This document shows, one piece after another, positions 27,596 to 35,406 of a stretch of DNA of 64,000 nucleotides (within the stretch, counting starts at the first letter, position 1; each line of letters starts with the position of its first letter). The notes under the pieces were generated by a model. The model ran no database searches. It worked only from the letters and a program-made list of their open reading frames with translations, and was not told the origin of the DNA. The position numbers were made by a program, and so were the translations under genes. Source of the DNA: Alphaproteobacteria bacterium UBA6178 (lineage in GTDB: Bacteria > Pseudomonadota > Alphaproteobacteria > Rickettsiales > UBA3002); contig DITS01000031.1 of assembly GCA_002422205.1 (NCBI GenBank), forward strand, positions 1 through 64,000, written 5' to 3'.

Positions 27596-28906
27596 ATGAT
27601 CCCACGTTACACCCGCAAAGAAATGGCCGACATCTGGTCACCTTCCACCAAATTCCGCATCATGTTCGAAATCGAGGCGCATGCCTGCGACGCCATGGCG
27701 GCCCTCGGTGTGGTACCCAAGGCGGCGGCTAAAGCCATCTGGAAACATGGGCCCGACTATTTTGACGATCGCGCCATCGCCCGCATCGACGAAATCGAAC
27801 ATGTCACCAAGCATGATGTCATTGCCTTCCTCACTTTTGTCGCCGAAGAAGTGGGCGAGGAGGCACGTTTCCTGCATCAGGGGATGACCAGCTCCGACGT
27901 ACTCGATACTTGCTTCGCCGTGCAATTATCACGCGCTGCCGATTTGCTGCTGGCGGATATGAAAAAACTCCTCGGCGCACTCAAAACCCGCGCGTATGAG
28001 ACCAAAGACATGGTGTGCATGGGCCGCAGCCACGGTATTCATGCCGAGCCGGTGACCATGGGCCTCAAATTTGCCCGCTGGTACGCCGAAATGGAACGCA
28101 GCACCAAACGCCTCAAAGCCGCCAAAAAGGACATCGCCACCTGCGCGATTTCCGGCGCTGTCGGCACCTTTGCTAATATCGACCCGTCAGTCGAAGCGCA
28201 TGTGGCCGACAAAATGGGCCTCACTATCGAGCCGGTATCCACCCAAATCATCCCGCGTGACCGCCACGCCATGTTTTTCGCCACGCTTGGCGTCATCGCC
28301 AGCTCCATCGAAAATATCGCAACCGAAATCCGTCATTTGCAACGCACCGAAGTGCTCGAAGCCGAAGAATTCTTCAGCAAAGGCCAAAAAGGCAGCTCGG
28401 CCATGCCGCATAAGCGCAATCCGGTATTATCAGAAAATCTCTGCGGGCTGGCGCGGCTGGTGCGAGCCACCGTCACTCCCGCGCTGGAAAATGTGGCGCT
28501 ATGGCATGAACGCGACATATCCCACTCCTCCGTCGAGCGCGGCATTGCCCCCGATGCAACCGTCACACTCGATTTCGCGCTGGTGCGACTAACCGGCCTG
28601 ATCGACAAGCTGGTGGTATACCCCAAGAACATGCAACGTAACCTCAACCAGCTTAGCGGCCTGGTATTTTCCCAGCGCGTCATGCTCGCCCTAACGCAAA
28701 AAGGGCTCAGCCGCGAAGAATCCTACGCGCTGGTGCAACGCAACGCCATGAAAGTATGGGAAGAGGGCAAAGACTTCCTCACCGAGCTGAAAAAGGACAA
28801 AAAAGTTAAAGCATCCATGACCGACAAGGAAATAGAAGCATTGTTCGATCTGACCTACCACACCAAACATATCGACACGATTTTCAACCGCGTGTTCGGC
28901 AAATAA
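27596..28906 (+). CDS. purB: Adenylosuccinate lyase
   Basis: PurB acts twice in purine synthesis, splitting SAICAR and adenylosuccinate. The 436 residues include TSSDVLDTCFAVQL, MGRSHGIHAEPVTMGLKFA and the fumarase/aspartase-superfamily signature GSSAMPHKRNPVLSENL, then WHERDISHSSVERGIAPDAT. The start is the ATG at 27596, preceded by ACGGAAAATC. The HIT-family gene follows after one base. Confidence 0.97.
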   Translation: MIPRYTRKEMADIWSPSTKFRIMFEIEAHACDAMAALGVVPKAAAKAIWKHGPDYFDDRAIARIDEIEHVTKHDVIAFLTFVAEEVGEEARFLHQGMTSSDVLDTCFAVQLSRAADLLLADMKKLLGALKTRAYETKDMVCMGRSHGIHAEPVTMGLKFARWYAEMERSTKRLKAAKKDIATCAISGAVGTFANIDPSVEAHVADKMGLTIEPVSTQIIPRDRHAMFFATLGVIASSIENIATEIRHLQRTEVLEAEEFFSKGQKGSSAMPHKRNPVLSENLCGLARLVRATVTPALENVALWHERDISHSSVERGIAPDATVTLDFALVRLTGLIDKLVVYPKNMQRNLNQLSGLVFSQRVMLALTQKGLSREESYALVQRNAMKVWEEGKDFLTELKKDKKVKASMTDKEIEALFDLTYHTKHIDTIFNRVFGK

Positions 28907-28907
28907 T

Positions 28908-29318
28908 ATGGCGTGGCATCTCGATACGGTTTTGGAGCGTGACACTTTCGCCGTTACCGATTACCCGCTATGCGAAATTCGCCTGATGGATAATAAGTTG
29001 TTCCCATGGCTCATATTGGTGCCCAAACGCGAAGGCGCCAGCGAATGGATTGACCTCGACCGCGCCGACCAGCATCAGCTATCCGACGAAATCGCCATTT
29101 GCAGCCATATCTTTCAGGCCATCGTAACCCCCGACAAGCTGAACATCGCGGCATTGGGTAATCAGGTGAAGCAACTACACATCCATTTGATTGGCCGTTA
29201 CGCTGCTGACAGCGCATGGCCCAACCCCGTCTGGGGCGGTAACCGTGAATATTATGCAGATGAAGAAAAAAGTCGGTTTATTTATGAGCTGAAAACAGCG
29301 CTCGAAAGCGCAATTTAG
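28908..29318 (+). CDS. HIT-superfamily protein
   Basis: HIT proteins hydrolyse or transfer nucleotide phosphates. The 136 residues contain the HIT core NIAALGNQVKQLHIHLIGRY followed by AADSAWPNPVWGG. Only the first two histidines of the H-x-H-x-H triad are present; the third position is Ile. This agrees with the alphaproteobacterial subgroup that has the AWPxPVWG extension, whose substrate is unknown to me. It begins one base after the purB stop and overlaps the convergent next gene by 4 bp. Confidence 0.87.
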   Translation: MAWHLDTVLERDTFAVTDYPLCEIRLMDNKLFPWLILVPKREGASEWIDLDRADQHQLSDEIAICSHIFQAIVTPDKLNIAALGNQVKQLHIHLIGRYAADSAWPNPVWGGNREYYADEEKSRFIYELKTALESAI

Positions 29319-30013
29319 CGGCCTTGTTCGGGCGGCACGGGACGTGTAGCAGCAGCAATCGAGCGCATCGCACCAATCTGTCGGTCAATTTCACCACCCC
29401 GTACAGCGAGATACTGACCAACATCATTTGCGGGCATGGCAGCTTTTTTCGTGGCCAAGATAACCGCTTCCGTCAGAATGGCCTTGAATCCTGCCATTTC
29501 TTCGGGGCCTTGTGGTTGAACTCCCGTTAAGCTGTGCAGAATCGCCTGCGCGCTTTTAATCCCTCTATCCATGATTTCTATATCGGCATCGCTCATTGCA
29601 GGTTGTGCAACAGCTGCACGCACGATCACATCAGCCATATTAGCCGCCGCAACCGATGCGGCAATAGCAGGTGGCTCATCAGGGTTTGGGGCGGCAAGCC
29701 ACAGCTGCGCCGGTTCACTGGAAAGGGGGGTGATGGCGGCGGCGGGATTGGTTTTGCGTTGAAGGGCTTGCATTTCGAGTGACAGCCAGTCGGTCACAAC
29801 CGCTTGCATGCGTGCCTTGGCTTGGTCGGCCAAAGCGGCATATAGCTCCTTGGCTGATGCGAGTCCCTGAGTCACCGCTTGTTGACCTGAAAAGCTTTGT
29901 CCTTGCGTGTGAGTAAGGGCGGCGTAATCAACAGGTGCTTCGCCACGCAAGCCGCGCTCAACATTCAGCCAGGCAATAATCCGGGGTACATTATCTATTG
30001 TAGCAGTTGTCAT
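29315..30013 (-). CDS. Unknown Ala-rich protein
   Basis: No family recognised. The frame opens with TTG at 30025, but the ATG at 30013 has GGAG six bases upstream, giving 232 residues. The sequence is rich in Ala, Gln and Met and looks mostly helical. It has no signal peptide or membrane helix; two amphipathic stretches (IAASVAAANMADVIVRAAVA and AILTEAVILATKKAAM) stand out. It is the last gene before the tRNA and its integrated elements. Confidence 0.65.
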   Translation of the reverse strand: MTTATIDNVPRIIAWLNVERGLRGEAPVDYAALTHTQGQSFSGQQAVTQGLASAKELYAALADQAKARMQAVVTDWLSLEMQALQRKTNPAAAITPLSSEPAQLWLAAPNPDEPPAIAASVAAANMADVIVRAAVAQPAMSDADIEIMDRGIKSAQAILHSLTGVQPQGPEEMAGFKAILTEAVILATKKAAMPANDVGQYLAVRGGEIDRQIGAMRSIAAATRPVPPEQGR

Positions 30014-30129
30014 AACCATCTCCAATCAGCACTATATCCGGCCCCCGCGTCCACTTCCACTTAAGAAATATGAAGTTTGTGTGAAAAAGAGAGGCTGATC
30101 ATAGGGTAAGTGCCTATGCGTCATTCTCC

Positions 30130-30157
30130 TTGACAGGCGACGCGAAATGGCTAGTTT
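30130..30157 (+). promoter_or_regulatory. Promoter of the tRNA-Met gene
   Basis: A perfect TTGACA (30130-30135) is followed after 16 bp by TAGTTT (30152-30157), 17 bp before the first tRNA base. Position and -35 quality fit a housekeeping-sigma tRNA promoter. Confidence 0.6.
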
Positions 30158-30174
30158 CAGCTTCTTTCTGGCGT

Positions 30175-30251
30175 GGCGGAGTAGCTCAGTTGGTTAGAGC
30201 AGCGGAATCATAATCCGCGTGTCGGGGGTTCAAATCCCTCCTCCGCTACCA
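30175..30251 (+). tRNA. tRNA-Met (CAT anticodon)
   Basis: The 77-nt sequence folds as a full cloverleaf with encoded CCA. It has a 7-bp acceptor starting GGCGGAG, D-arm GCTC...GAGC, anticodon stem GCGGA/TCCGC around loop ATCATAA, a 5-nt variable loop and T-loop TTCAAAT. The anticodon is CAT. It resembles the elongator tRNA-Met of alphaproteobacteria more than initiator tRNA, but tRNA-Ile2 with a modified CAT anticodon cannot be excluded. Its 3' half is the integration site of the elements that follow. Confidence 0.93.
30205..30251. repeat. attL: 47-bp direct repeat inside tRNA-Met
   Basis: The last 47 bases of the tRNA gene, from within the anticodon stem through CCA, recur identically at 39710-39756. 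Such tRNA 3'-end identity segments are the usual attachment core of P4-type integrases. Confidence 0.92.
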
Positions 30252-30362
30252 AATCTCAATCCAGCCCAATGCATTTTAGGATAATTTATCATTATATATC
30301 ATGCATTAATTATGAATGTGTGTGCGGCGGTGTCCAACGAAATGTGATGAAATCTGGATATT

Positions 30363-30385
30363 TATAGGGTATAGTATAGGGTATT
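30363..30385. repeat. Left arm-type repeat pair of element 1
   Basis: Two copies of ATAGGGTAT lie in tandem at 30364-30385, immediately upstream of the integrase start. A near-identical pair occurs at the other end of element 1 (37583-37606), and a single TAGGGTATT copy lies just after the integrase gene near 31613. Presence at both ends suggests integrase arm-binding sites. Confidence 0.55.
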
Positions 30386-30399
30386 AAAATGGATATCAC

Positions 30400-31599
30400 A
30401 TGCCCAAAACTACTAAGCAACTCACGGATACTGAAATTCTCAAGGCCAAGCCTAGAGCGAAAATCTATAAACTCCATGATGGAAAGGGATTGGTGGTGCT
30501 TATCAGACCAAGCGGAACCAAGACTTTTCAGCATCGTTATATAATAAATGGTAAAGCGAAGATCAGCACTATTGGGCAGTACGGTAAAGCTGCCGATTGT
30601 ATCAATTTAGATTTGGCTAGAAAAATATTAGCTGAGCAACGGGCTATGATAAAAGCAGGAGATGATCCAGCATTAATTAAGGCTGAGAATAAAGCAGAAA
30701 GGCAATACATATTTCGTGAAGTCGCAGATGAATGGATGTTAAAACAAGATTGGGTTCCTGCACATCGAAAAAGGATTTTACAGAGATTGAATAAGGATTT
30801 CTTTCCTCAGATAGGTGATATCCCAATAGCTGATATCAAGCGTGTAGTAATAAGGGATATTATAGACAAGATATATAATCGCGGTGCAAAGAACGTAGCA
30901 AACCGTGCTTGCCAAAGCTGCACGCAAATATTTGAGTATGCAATTATATCTGGATATTGCGAAGCCAATGTCGCAGCAGGATTATCAAAGGTTTTTAAAG
31001 CTCCAGAATCAGAAAACCATGCATACATGAGTGAAAAGGAACTAGAGCAGTTTGTTTATGCATTATACTCAGATAATGAAAAAGCCGTAAGTCGTTTAGC
31101 TGTAAAATTGTTTTTGTTGTTTTTTACACGTCATGCGGAATTGAGAAAAGCAAAATGGGATGAGGTCAAGGTTAGCGAGCAAATACTAGTAATTCCTAAA
31201 GAGCGTATGAAACTTAAGAAGAATCTTATCGTTCCTTTGTCGAGTCAGGCGCTAAATATTCTGACTGAATTGAAGCAACTCTGTGGCGATAGCGAATACC
31301 TATTCCCTAGTCCTCAGAATAAATCAAAGCCAATCAGTGACGTTACAATCCTCACAAAGGCCAAGTCCTACTATAAAGAAAAGAGCATTACACTACATGG
31401 CTTCAGGCATACGGCTTCAACAATTCTAAATGAATTAGGCAAGAGGTCAGATGCAATAGAAGCGCAGATGTCTCACACTGACCCCAACTCGGTTAGAAAG
31501 ATTTATAACAAGGCCGAATACCTACCAGAAAGGAAAGAAATTATGCAGTTCTGGGCAGATCATTTAGACGTGTTATTTGAAAAAGGCAAAAACCAATAA
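30400..31599 (+). CDS. P4-type tyrosine integrase
   Basis: This 399-residue integrase would recombine the tRNA-Met attachment core. The N-terminal domain has the P4-family pattern (ILKAKPRAKIYKLHDGKGLVVL, then TKTFQHRYIINGKAKISTIG). A core-binding helical domain covers about 105-200, and the catalytic domain has the first Arg in FFTRHAELRKAKWDEV, the HxxR box LHGFRHTAST, the second His in QMSHTDPNSVRK and the nucleophile in KIYNKAEY. It lies 148 bp from the tRNA, reads away from it and has the low GC of the element. Confidence 0.94.
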   Translation: MPKTTKQLTDTEILKAKPRAKIYKLHDGKGLVVLIRPSGTKTFQHRYIINGKAKISTIGQYGKAADCINLDLARKILAEQRAMIKAGDDPALIKAENKAERQYIFREVADEWMLKQDWVPAHRKRILQRLNKDFFPQIGDIPIADIKRVVIRDIIDKIYNRGAKNVANRACQSCTQIFEYAIISGYCEANVAAGLSKVFKAPESENHAYMSEKELEQFVYALYSDNEKAVSRLAVKLFLLFFTRHAELRKAKWDEVKVSEQILVIPKERMKLKKNLIVPLSSQALNILTELKQLCGDSEYLFPSPQNKSKPISDVTILTKAKSYYKEKSITLHGFRHTASTILNELGKRSDAIEAQMSHTDPNSVRKIYNKAEYLPERKEIMQFWADHLDVLFEKGKNQ

Positions 31600-31645
31600 A
31601 AGTTGTTACTTAGGGTATTAGGTGGGTGTCAATGATTTCAATATA

Positions 31646-31699
31646 AAACAATTGTTTATATCATTTTAGATTTACTTTTTTGCTGAAAAACTGTATAAT
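31646..31699 (+). promoter_or_regulatory. Promoter of the AlpA-like gene with a palindromic operator
   Basis: TTTACT (31671-31676) and a perfect TATAAT (31694-31699) are spaced by 17 bp. A 12-bp perfect palindrome AAACAATTGTTT (31646-31657) lies just upstream. The promoter call is good; the operator role is inferred. Confidence 0.6.
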
Positions 31700-31747
31700 T
31701 CCCCTTGAGTGAAAGCTCCAATTAATAATAAAAAAGGACAAAATAAG

Positions 31748-31954
31748 ATGAATGATAAATTCGCATACGCACCTCAAGGATTCCTCCGTCTCCCGCAAGT
31801 TCTCCAATTAATCCCAGTAAGTAAATCCACGTGGTGGAGTGGGATAAATCAGGGCATTTACCCTGCGGGAATAAAAATCAGCCGCAATATCACCGCGTGG
31901 TACTCAAAAGATATTTTGTCTCTTGTTGAGCAATTGCGTACCAAAAATTCTTAA
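31748..31954 (+). CDS. AlpA-family transcriptional regulator
   Basis: AlpA-type proteins are small helix-turn-helix regulators that switch on excision and other genes of P4-like elements. The sequence GFLRLPQVLQLIPVSKSTWW, then INQGIYPAGIKISRNITAWY, is the typical pattern. A GTG start at 31709 is possible in frame, but the ATG at 31748 has AAAGGA upstream and the family-length N-terminus (68 residues). It is the first gene after the integrase. Confidence 0.85.
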   Translation: MNDKFAYAPQGFLRLPQVLQLIPVSKSTWWSGINQGIYPAGIKISRNITAWYSKDILSLVEQLRTKNS

Positions 31955-31966
31955 GGGTCGGGATCA

Positions 31967-32006
31967 TCTAGACAGATAAGAAGGAATATCCTCTTATCTG
32001 TCTAGA
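31967..32006. terminator. Strong 15-bp inverted repeat after the AlpA-like gene
   Basis: TCTAGACAGATAAGA (31967-31981) is repeated perfectly in inverted form at 31992-32006, and the stem can extend further inward with a bulged A. It lies 13 bp after the stop codon at 31954. It lacks a T-run on either strand, so it may be a terminator aided by Rho, a protein site or a structural DNA element. Confidence 0.4.
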
Positions 32007-32219
32007 TATTGGCTTTGCGATTGTAGATTATTGAGGCATCCCCTTCCTCTCACTGTCAGTAAGCCATGCTTATATATCTTTAGTAAATTTCCATAAGTAA
32101 CGTAGATCACATCAATATACAGAGTTCATTTTCGCGTCTTTATTTAATCATAAATAGATATATGTGACCTTCCCCCTGCACATCAACAAAGGTATGATAG
32201 ATTATACAAAGGAAATTCT

Positions 32220-32384
32220 ATGTTCAGAAAGAATAAAAAAATACGCGAAAAACTACAGGAAATGATTGATCGCCATGATGTGTTTTATTCAAGCAATGTG
32301 GTTGGAGTAGACAAGAGTGATATTAGCAAGATGTATAGAATCTGCTTAGATGATTTAATTACTATTAAGCAACTACTTTCATAG
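32220..32384 (+). CDS. Small unknown protein (54 aa)
   Basis: ATG at 32220 with AAGGA six bases upstream opens a 54-codon frame starting MFRKNKKIREKLQEMIDRHD and ending TIKQLLS. It is basic at the N-terminus and helical. No family recognised. The ribosome site and the lack of another gene in the 31955-32378 stretch support it. Its end overlaps the convergent next gene by 6 bp. Confidence 0.5.
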   Translation: MFRKNKKIREKLQEMIDRHDVFYSSNVVGVDKSDISKMYRICLDDLITIKQLLS

Positions 32385-32834
32385 CCCAATTTCGGATGAT
32401 TCCAAAGGCTCATTCAAACCATTTGCTTCACAGGGAGCGTCACCATTTTTTAGTAAATCATTAAAGAAGACTTTATCAAATCTTCCCGATAAGCTGGCGT
32501 AACGAAAAATGGCTATTAATTCGTGCCGTTGAGTATGATGACCTCCGAAATGACTTTCATAATCGTAGAATGATAAATTGGGGGTGGTTTTATCCATCCA
32601 AACGTTATCAGCATATTCAATAACTTCTCTAACTAAGGATGGAGTGATGTTATAAACGTCTGCAAATGGATCAATATCATCATCAAATTCATTATGAAAA
32701 TATGGGAACATGCGTTGATAGTATGCATAAACGTATGCCTCGTTTAGGCTATCTCGTACAACTGGCGTGTTGAATCCCAAAATCAATTGCTGTCTTTTGG
32801 TTTCATAAATTGCTTTTAAAAGATTGTTATCCAT
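32379..32834 (-). CDS. Unknown acidic island protein
   Basis: No family recognised. The frame allows a start at 32846, but the ATG at 32834 (MDNNLLKAIYETK) has GGAG six bases upstream, giving 151 residues. It is rich in Asp, Glu, Tyr and Phe (YFHNEFDDDIDPFADVYNIT) and has no membrane segment. Gene density, ribosome site and AT-rich codon use like its neighbours support it as real. Confidence 0.55.
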   Translation of the reverse strand: MDNNLLKAIYETKRQQLILGFNTPVVRDSLNEAYVYAYYQRMFPYFHNEFDDDIDPFADVYNITPSLVREVIEYADNVWMDKTTPNLSFYDYESHFGGHHTQRHELIAIFRYASLSGRFDKVFFNDLLKNGDAPCEANGLNEPLESSEIGL

Positions 32835-32966
32835 TATTTTCTCCATCCCTTTGGAGGATAATAGCTATATCCCAGTATTTCAAGCTGCTAATGCAAAATC
32901 AGCAACCCGTCATCTAGAAGAACTGATGCAGTATTTTAGGATTCTTATCCCTAGATGCATTTTTAG

Positions 32967-33521
32967 CTAGGCTAACGCTTCACATTTATTCGCGGCATTG
33001 GACAACACAGAGTTTATTAATGTTGTACTGCGTTCTTTAAGTGCAGTTGTATTAGGAACTGTTATGTAACTGTATAAAATAAAACCTAGTCCCACACCAC
33101 TTGTTACCAAAGTAAGACTGAGCGCCCAAAACCACCACCATGAACCTCTAACATCTTTAACCTCAAGGGTCATTTCAACAAAACACGTTCCCTTTTCAGG
33201 ATTTGAGGTCAATTCGATTTCTCCACGCAAATCATGGATTTCTTTATTATACAGTGTAAAAACCGTTACCAGATTGGGGTTGCTAAGATTGTCTTCCTGA
33301 CCAGAACGTTTCTTTCTTTCAATCAGCTTTTCTCTAACTTTGGGCTTTGACCATGATGGTAAAAAGTTGGATTTGAGTAAGAAGCCATCCGTCAATGACA
33401 GTCCCCTTTCATCCTGTGTAATTTTTAGGCGGCCATTCTTTTGCAACTCACTTTTGATGCTCTCCAAAATCATAACTTCATCTCCACGATGTATGATTTT
33501 GGAGATAGATAACTGCGCCAC
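32967..33521 (-). CDS. Unknown protein with one C-terminal membrane helix
   Basis: No family recognised in 184 residues. The N-terminal two thirds is soluble and rich in Lys and Glu. A single hydrophobic segment, WWWFWALSLTLVTSGVGLGF, lies at about 128-150, followed by a short tail with a Cys near the end. The frame starts with GTG at 33521; an internal ATG at 33473 with GGAG eight bases upstream is an equally good start. It is divergent from the XRE gene, 76 bp apart. Confidence 0.5.
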   Translation of the reverse strand: MAQLSISKIIHRGDEVMILESIKSELQKNGRLKITQDERGLSLTDGFLLKSNFLPSWSKPKVREKLIERKKRSGQEDNLSNPNLVTVFTLYNKEIHDLRGEIELTSNPEKGTCFVEMTLEVKDVRGSWWWFWALSLTLVTSGVGLGFILYSYITVPNTTALKERSTTLINSVLSNAANKCEALA

Positions 33522-33597
33522 AACACCACCAATGCTAATTAATTCTCGGTGAATATAAGTGCGGCGATTATTTTTGTCAATTCACTACTTTTAGCGC

Positions 33598-33822
33598 ATG
33601 AAAGATGCGAACGCAAAATTTCAACAGGCACTTATTAAAACACTAAAAAGTGAACGAAATAAGTGCGGTATGAGTCATGAAGCGATAGCCGATAAAACTG
33701 GCTTGTCGCGTCAAACGATTGGCAAAATCGAATCTGGTATAAGCAACCCCACCATGTTGACTATGTTTAAGATTACATCAGCAATGGGTATGACGCTCGA
33801 AGAATTTTTACGGAAAATGTGA
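33598..33822 (+). CDS. XRE-family repressor-like regulator
   Basis: This 74-residue protein is a single Cro/CI helix-turn-helix: ERNKCGMSHEAIADKTGLSR, then QTIGKIESGISNPTMLTMFK. A small lone HTH of this kind usually represses its own and neighbouring promoters in mobile elements. It is divergent from the membrane-helix protein and may control the 76-bp gap between them. Confidence 0.85.
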   Translation: MKDANAKFQQALIKTLKSERNKCGMSHEAIADKTGLSRQTIGKIESGISNPTMLTMFKITSAMGMTLEEFLRKM

Positions 33823-33855
33823 GTTTAAATACCTCTGTAACTTATAGAAGGGGTG

Positions 33856-34116
33856 TTATTTGGTCATCCAAGCATTAGTCTCTTCATGGCGCATTTTTCT
33901 ATGATCAAGATTAAGAACAGTCGTGATTTTTCCTAATGATTCCTTCGCGCAATGCATAGTAAAACCACCATGCTTTTTGACCAGTTTGTAATCCGTTATT
34001 CCAGCCTTTTTCAAATCACTTTCAATGTCATTTGATTCAAGCGCATAATCCAGCGATTCAGCATAAAATATATCCTGAGTGAGTGGGATAAAAATTTGAA
34101 TCCAATCTGGATACAT
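33856..34116 (-). CDS. Small unknown island protein (86 aa)
   Basis: No family recognised. It starts MYPDWIQIFIPLTQDIFYAES and contains KAGITDYKLVKKHGGFTMHC. It has mixed alpha/beta character and no membrane segment. It reads toward the end of the XRE gene and lies 153 bp beyond the end of the HUH gene on the same strand. Confidence 0.45.
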   Translation of the reverse strand: MYPDWIQIFIPLTQDIFYAESLDYALESNDIESDLKKAGITDYKLVKKHGGFTMHCAKESLGKITTVLNLDHRKMRHEETNAWMTK

Positions 34117-34269
34117 TTAATTAAACTCCATAGGCGATAACAAATATTACTTAGAAACCTTATGTATAGCCAATATTATAGGATTGCCTCATGAATGCAT
34201 AAAGCAGATTAAAGAAGTAGACGATTGCAATTTATTGCCATGCGTTGCACAGAAATGTGAATTTGCAAA

Positions 34270-34767
34270 CTATAAGGTAGAGTGGAACTCGCTCAGAATG
34301 ATAAAGCGTGTTGAGATGTCATTGTGCAGACTGCTATTATACTCTTTGAAACAATACCGTTCGAGTGGCTTTAAATCATCTATGAGCTGCACATCGTAAG
34401 TTACAAAATCCATATGCAGTCCGTTAAGAACTATACTCAGTGCCTTTTTAAATGACTCAAGATCACAGCGGGTATATCGAAGTAAGATATGGTAATGCCC
34501 ATTACTGGCTATGTGCTCTGGGATTGCCAACCCTTCACAACGAAACTGCTTTCTGCATTCTTTCAAATAGTTTTTGCCAACCAATTTTTTGTCCAATCTA
34601 CCTATGATCTTTTTAAGTTGTGCGCGATAAAATCGTTCAGCTGATATGGTGTTGCTGAAGCACCTCTTAATAGGCAGATTAAATGCAATAGTAACAAAGT
34701 AATTTGGTTTTATATTAGCAGCCAATTCCATCCATGAATTTTTGGCTGACGCTGAACAGGATTTCAT
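34270..34767 (-). CDS. Small HUH-endonuclease-like replication protein
   Basis: The 165 residues show the three ordered motifs of rolling-circle Rep proteins: motif I YFVTIAFN (residues 23-30), motif II HYH (91-93, in NGHYHILLR), and motif III Tyr138-x-x-Lys141 in ERYCFKEY. Such enzymes nick one strand and stay bound through the tyrosine. The protein is short, so it is a minimal catalytic domain without a helicase. It overlaps the excisionase-like gene upstream by 4 bp, so they are coupled. I am fairly confident of the superfamily, not of the exact family. Confidence 0.68.
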   Translation of the reverse strand: MKSCSASAKNSWMELAANIKPNYFVTIAFNLPIKRCFSNTISAERFYRAQLKKIIGRLDKKLVGKNYLKECRKQFRCEGLAIPEHIASNGHYHILLRYTRCDLESFKKALSIVLNGLHMDFVTYDVQLIDDLKPLERYCFKEYNSSLHNDISTRFIILSEFHSTL

Positions 34768-34961
34768 AGATTGTGCTCAGTATTATAGACACACGCTGCT
34801 ATGAAATCATCAATATCGGATTGCTTATATCTGACTAGTTTCTTCCCATTTAACCTAATAAATTTAGGAAGCTTGTTCTTGGCTCGCCACATTTTTAATG
34901 TGTTGATAGCCACTCCAATTTGTTCTGCAACTTCAGATGAAGTCAGTAGTTTTTGGGACAT
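34764..34961 (-). CDS. Excisionase-like helix-turn-helix protein
   Basis: The 65 residues form one MerR/Xis-type winged HTH (HTH_17): LLTSSEVAEQIGVAINTLKM, then WRAKNKLPKFIRLNGKKLVR and YKQSDIDDFI. Proteins of this size act as excisionases or small regulators in integrated elements. The stop overlaps the start of the HUH-like gene (ATGA), so excision or regulation and DNA nicking may be made together. Confidence 0.8.
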   Translation of the reverse strand: MSQKLLTSSEVAEQIGVAINTLKMWRAKNKLPKFIRLNGKKLVRYKQSDIDDFIAACVYNTEHNL

Positions 34962-35250
34962 TAATGCCTCTTGTTCTTGATTATTATAAATGCGGATATA
35001 GCCGTATAAGTGCTATTCCATCTTTATTTATACGCCCAAAGTTCCATTTCTCGAAAAAAAGTGAAAAAAATACAATAAATCGTCTAATCGATTGCCTCCA
35101 TATCTAGACCGTCATAATACGGCTTTAGATAACCTTATTGACCGAAAAATGTCAGCCCTGCTTCCCATGCACTCTTATCTGATATAAATACTTGCATAAT
35201 AAGAATTTTGGTCGCATTCATGAATGAGTAGTTTTTGAATGGAGTTTATA
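34962..35250. other. Non-coding stretch with a hairpin
   Basis: No gene in these 289 bp. A hairpin at about 35099-35132 pairs TATCTA with TAGATA and CCGT with ACGG around CATAAT. The stretch must hold divergent promoters for the excisionase-like gene and the small proline-rich gene. AT-rich -10-like boxes are abundant, so I do not choose one. Confidence 0.35.
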
Positions 35251-35406
35251 ATGACTGAAAAAGATAAAAATGGCGGCAATGGTATATCAAAACCTGTCAA
35301 TCCGCCTCGAAGGGATATAAATGAATCATGGGAACCGACGAAGAAGATAGAAGACCAGACAATAGTGGACTTCGTTCCTCCACCGAAGCCGCCGAAACAA
35401 AGTTAA
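35251..35406 (+). CDS. Small proline-rich protein overlapping the SLATT-like gene
   Basis: ATG at 35251 has GGAG six bases upstream and opens a 51-codon frame, hydrophilic and without hydrophobic segments, ending in the proline- and lysine-rich FVPPPKPPKQS. It overlaps the following two-helix membrane protein by 79 bp in another frame. That gene has no good ribosome site of its own, so translation is probably coupled. No family recognised; a partner or antitoxin-like role is speculation. Confidence 0.55.
   Translation: MTEKDKNGGNGISKPVNPPRRDINESWEPTKKIEDQTIVDFVPPPKPPKQS

Noticed and set aside
30107..30115. ATAGGGTAA before the tRNA as an extra integrase arm site
   Set aside because: It lies outside the element and is a single copy; a similar ATAGGGTAG occurs by chance near 18185.
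31709..31747. GTG-started longer form of the AlpA-like protein
   Set aside because: The extra 13 residues are not typical for the family and the start overlaps the promoter's likely transcript start; the ATG at 31748 has a suitable ribosome site.
34184..34399. Plus-strand frame of 71 codons opposite the HUH gene
   Set aside because: It lies antisense to the gene carrying the Rep motifs, with no ribosome site and no recognisable features.
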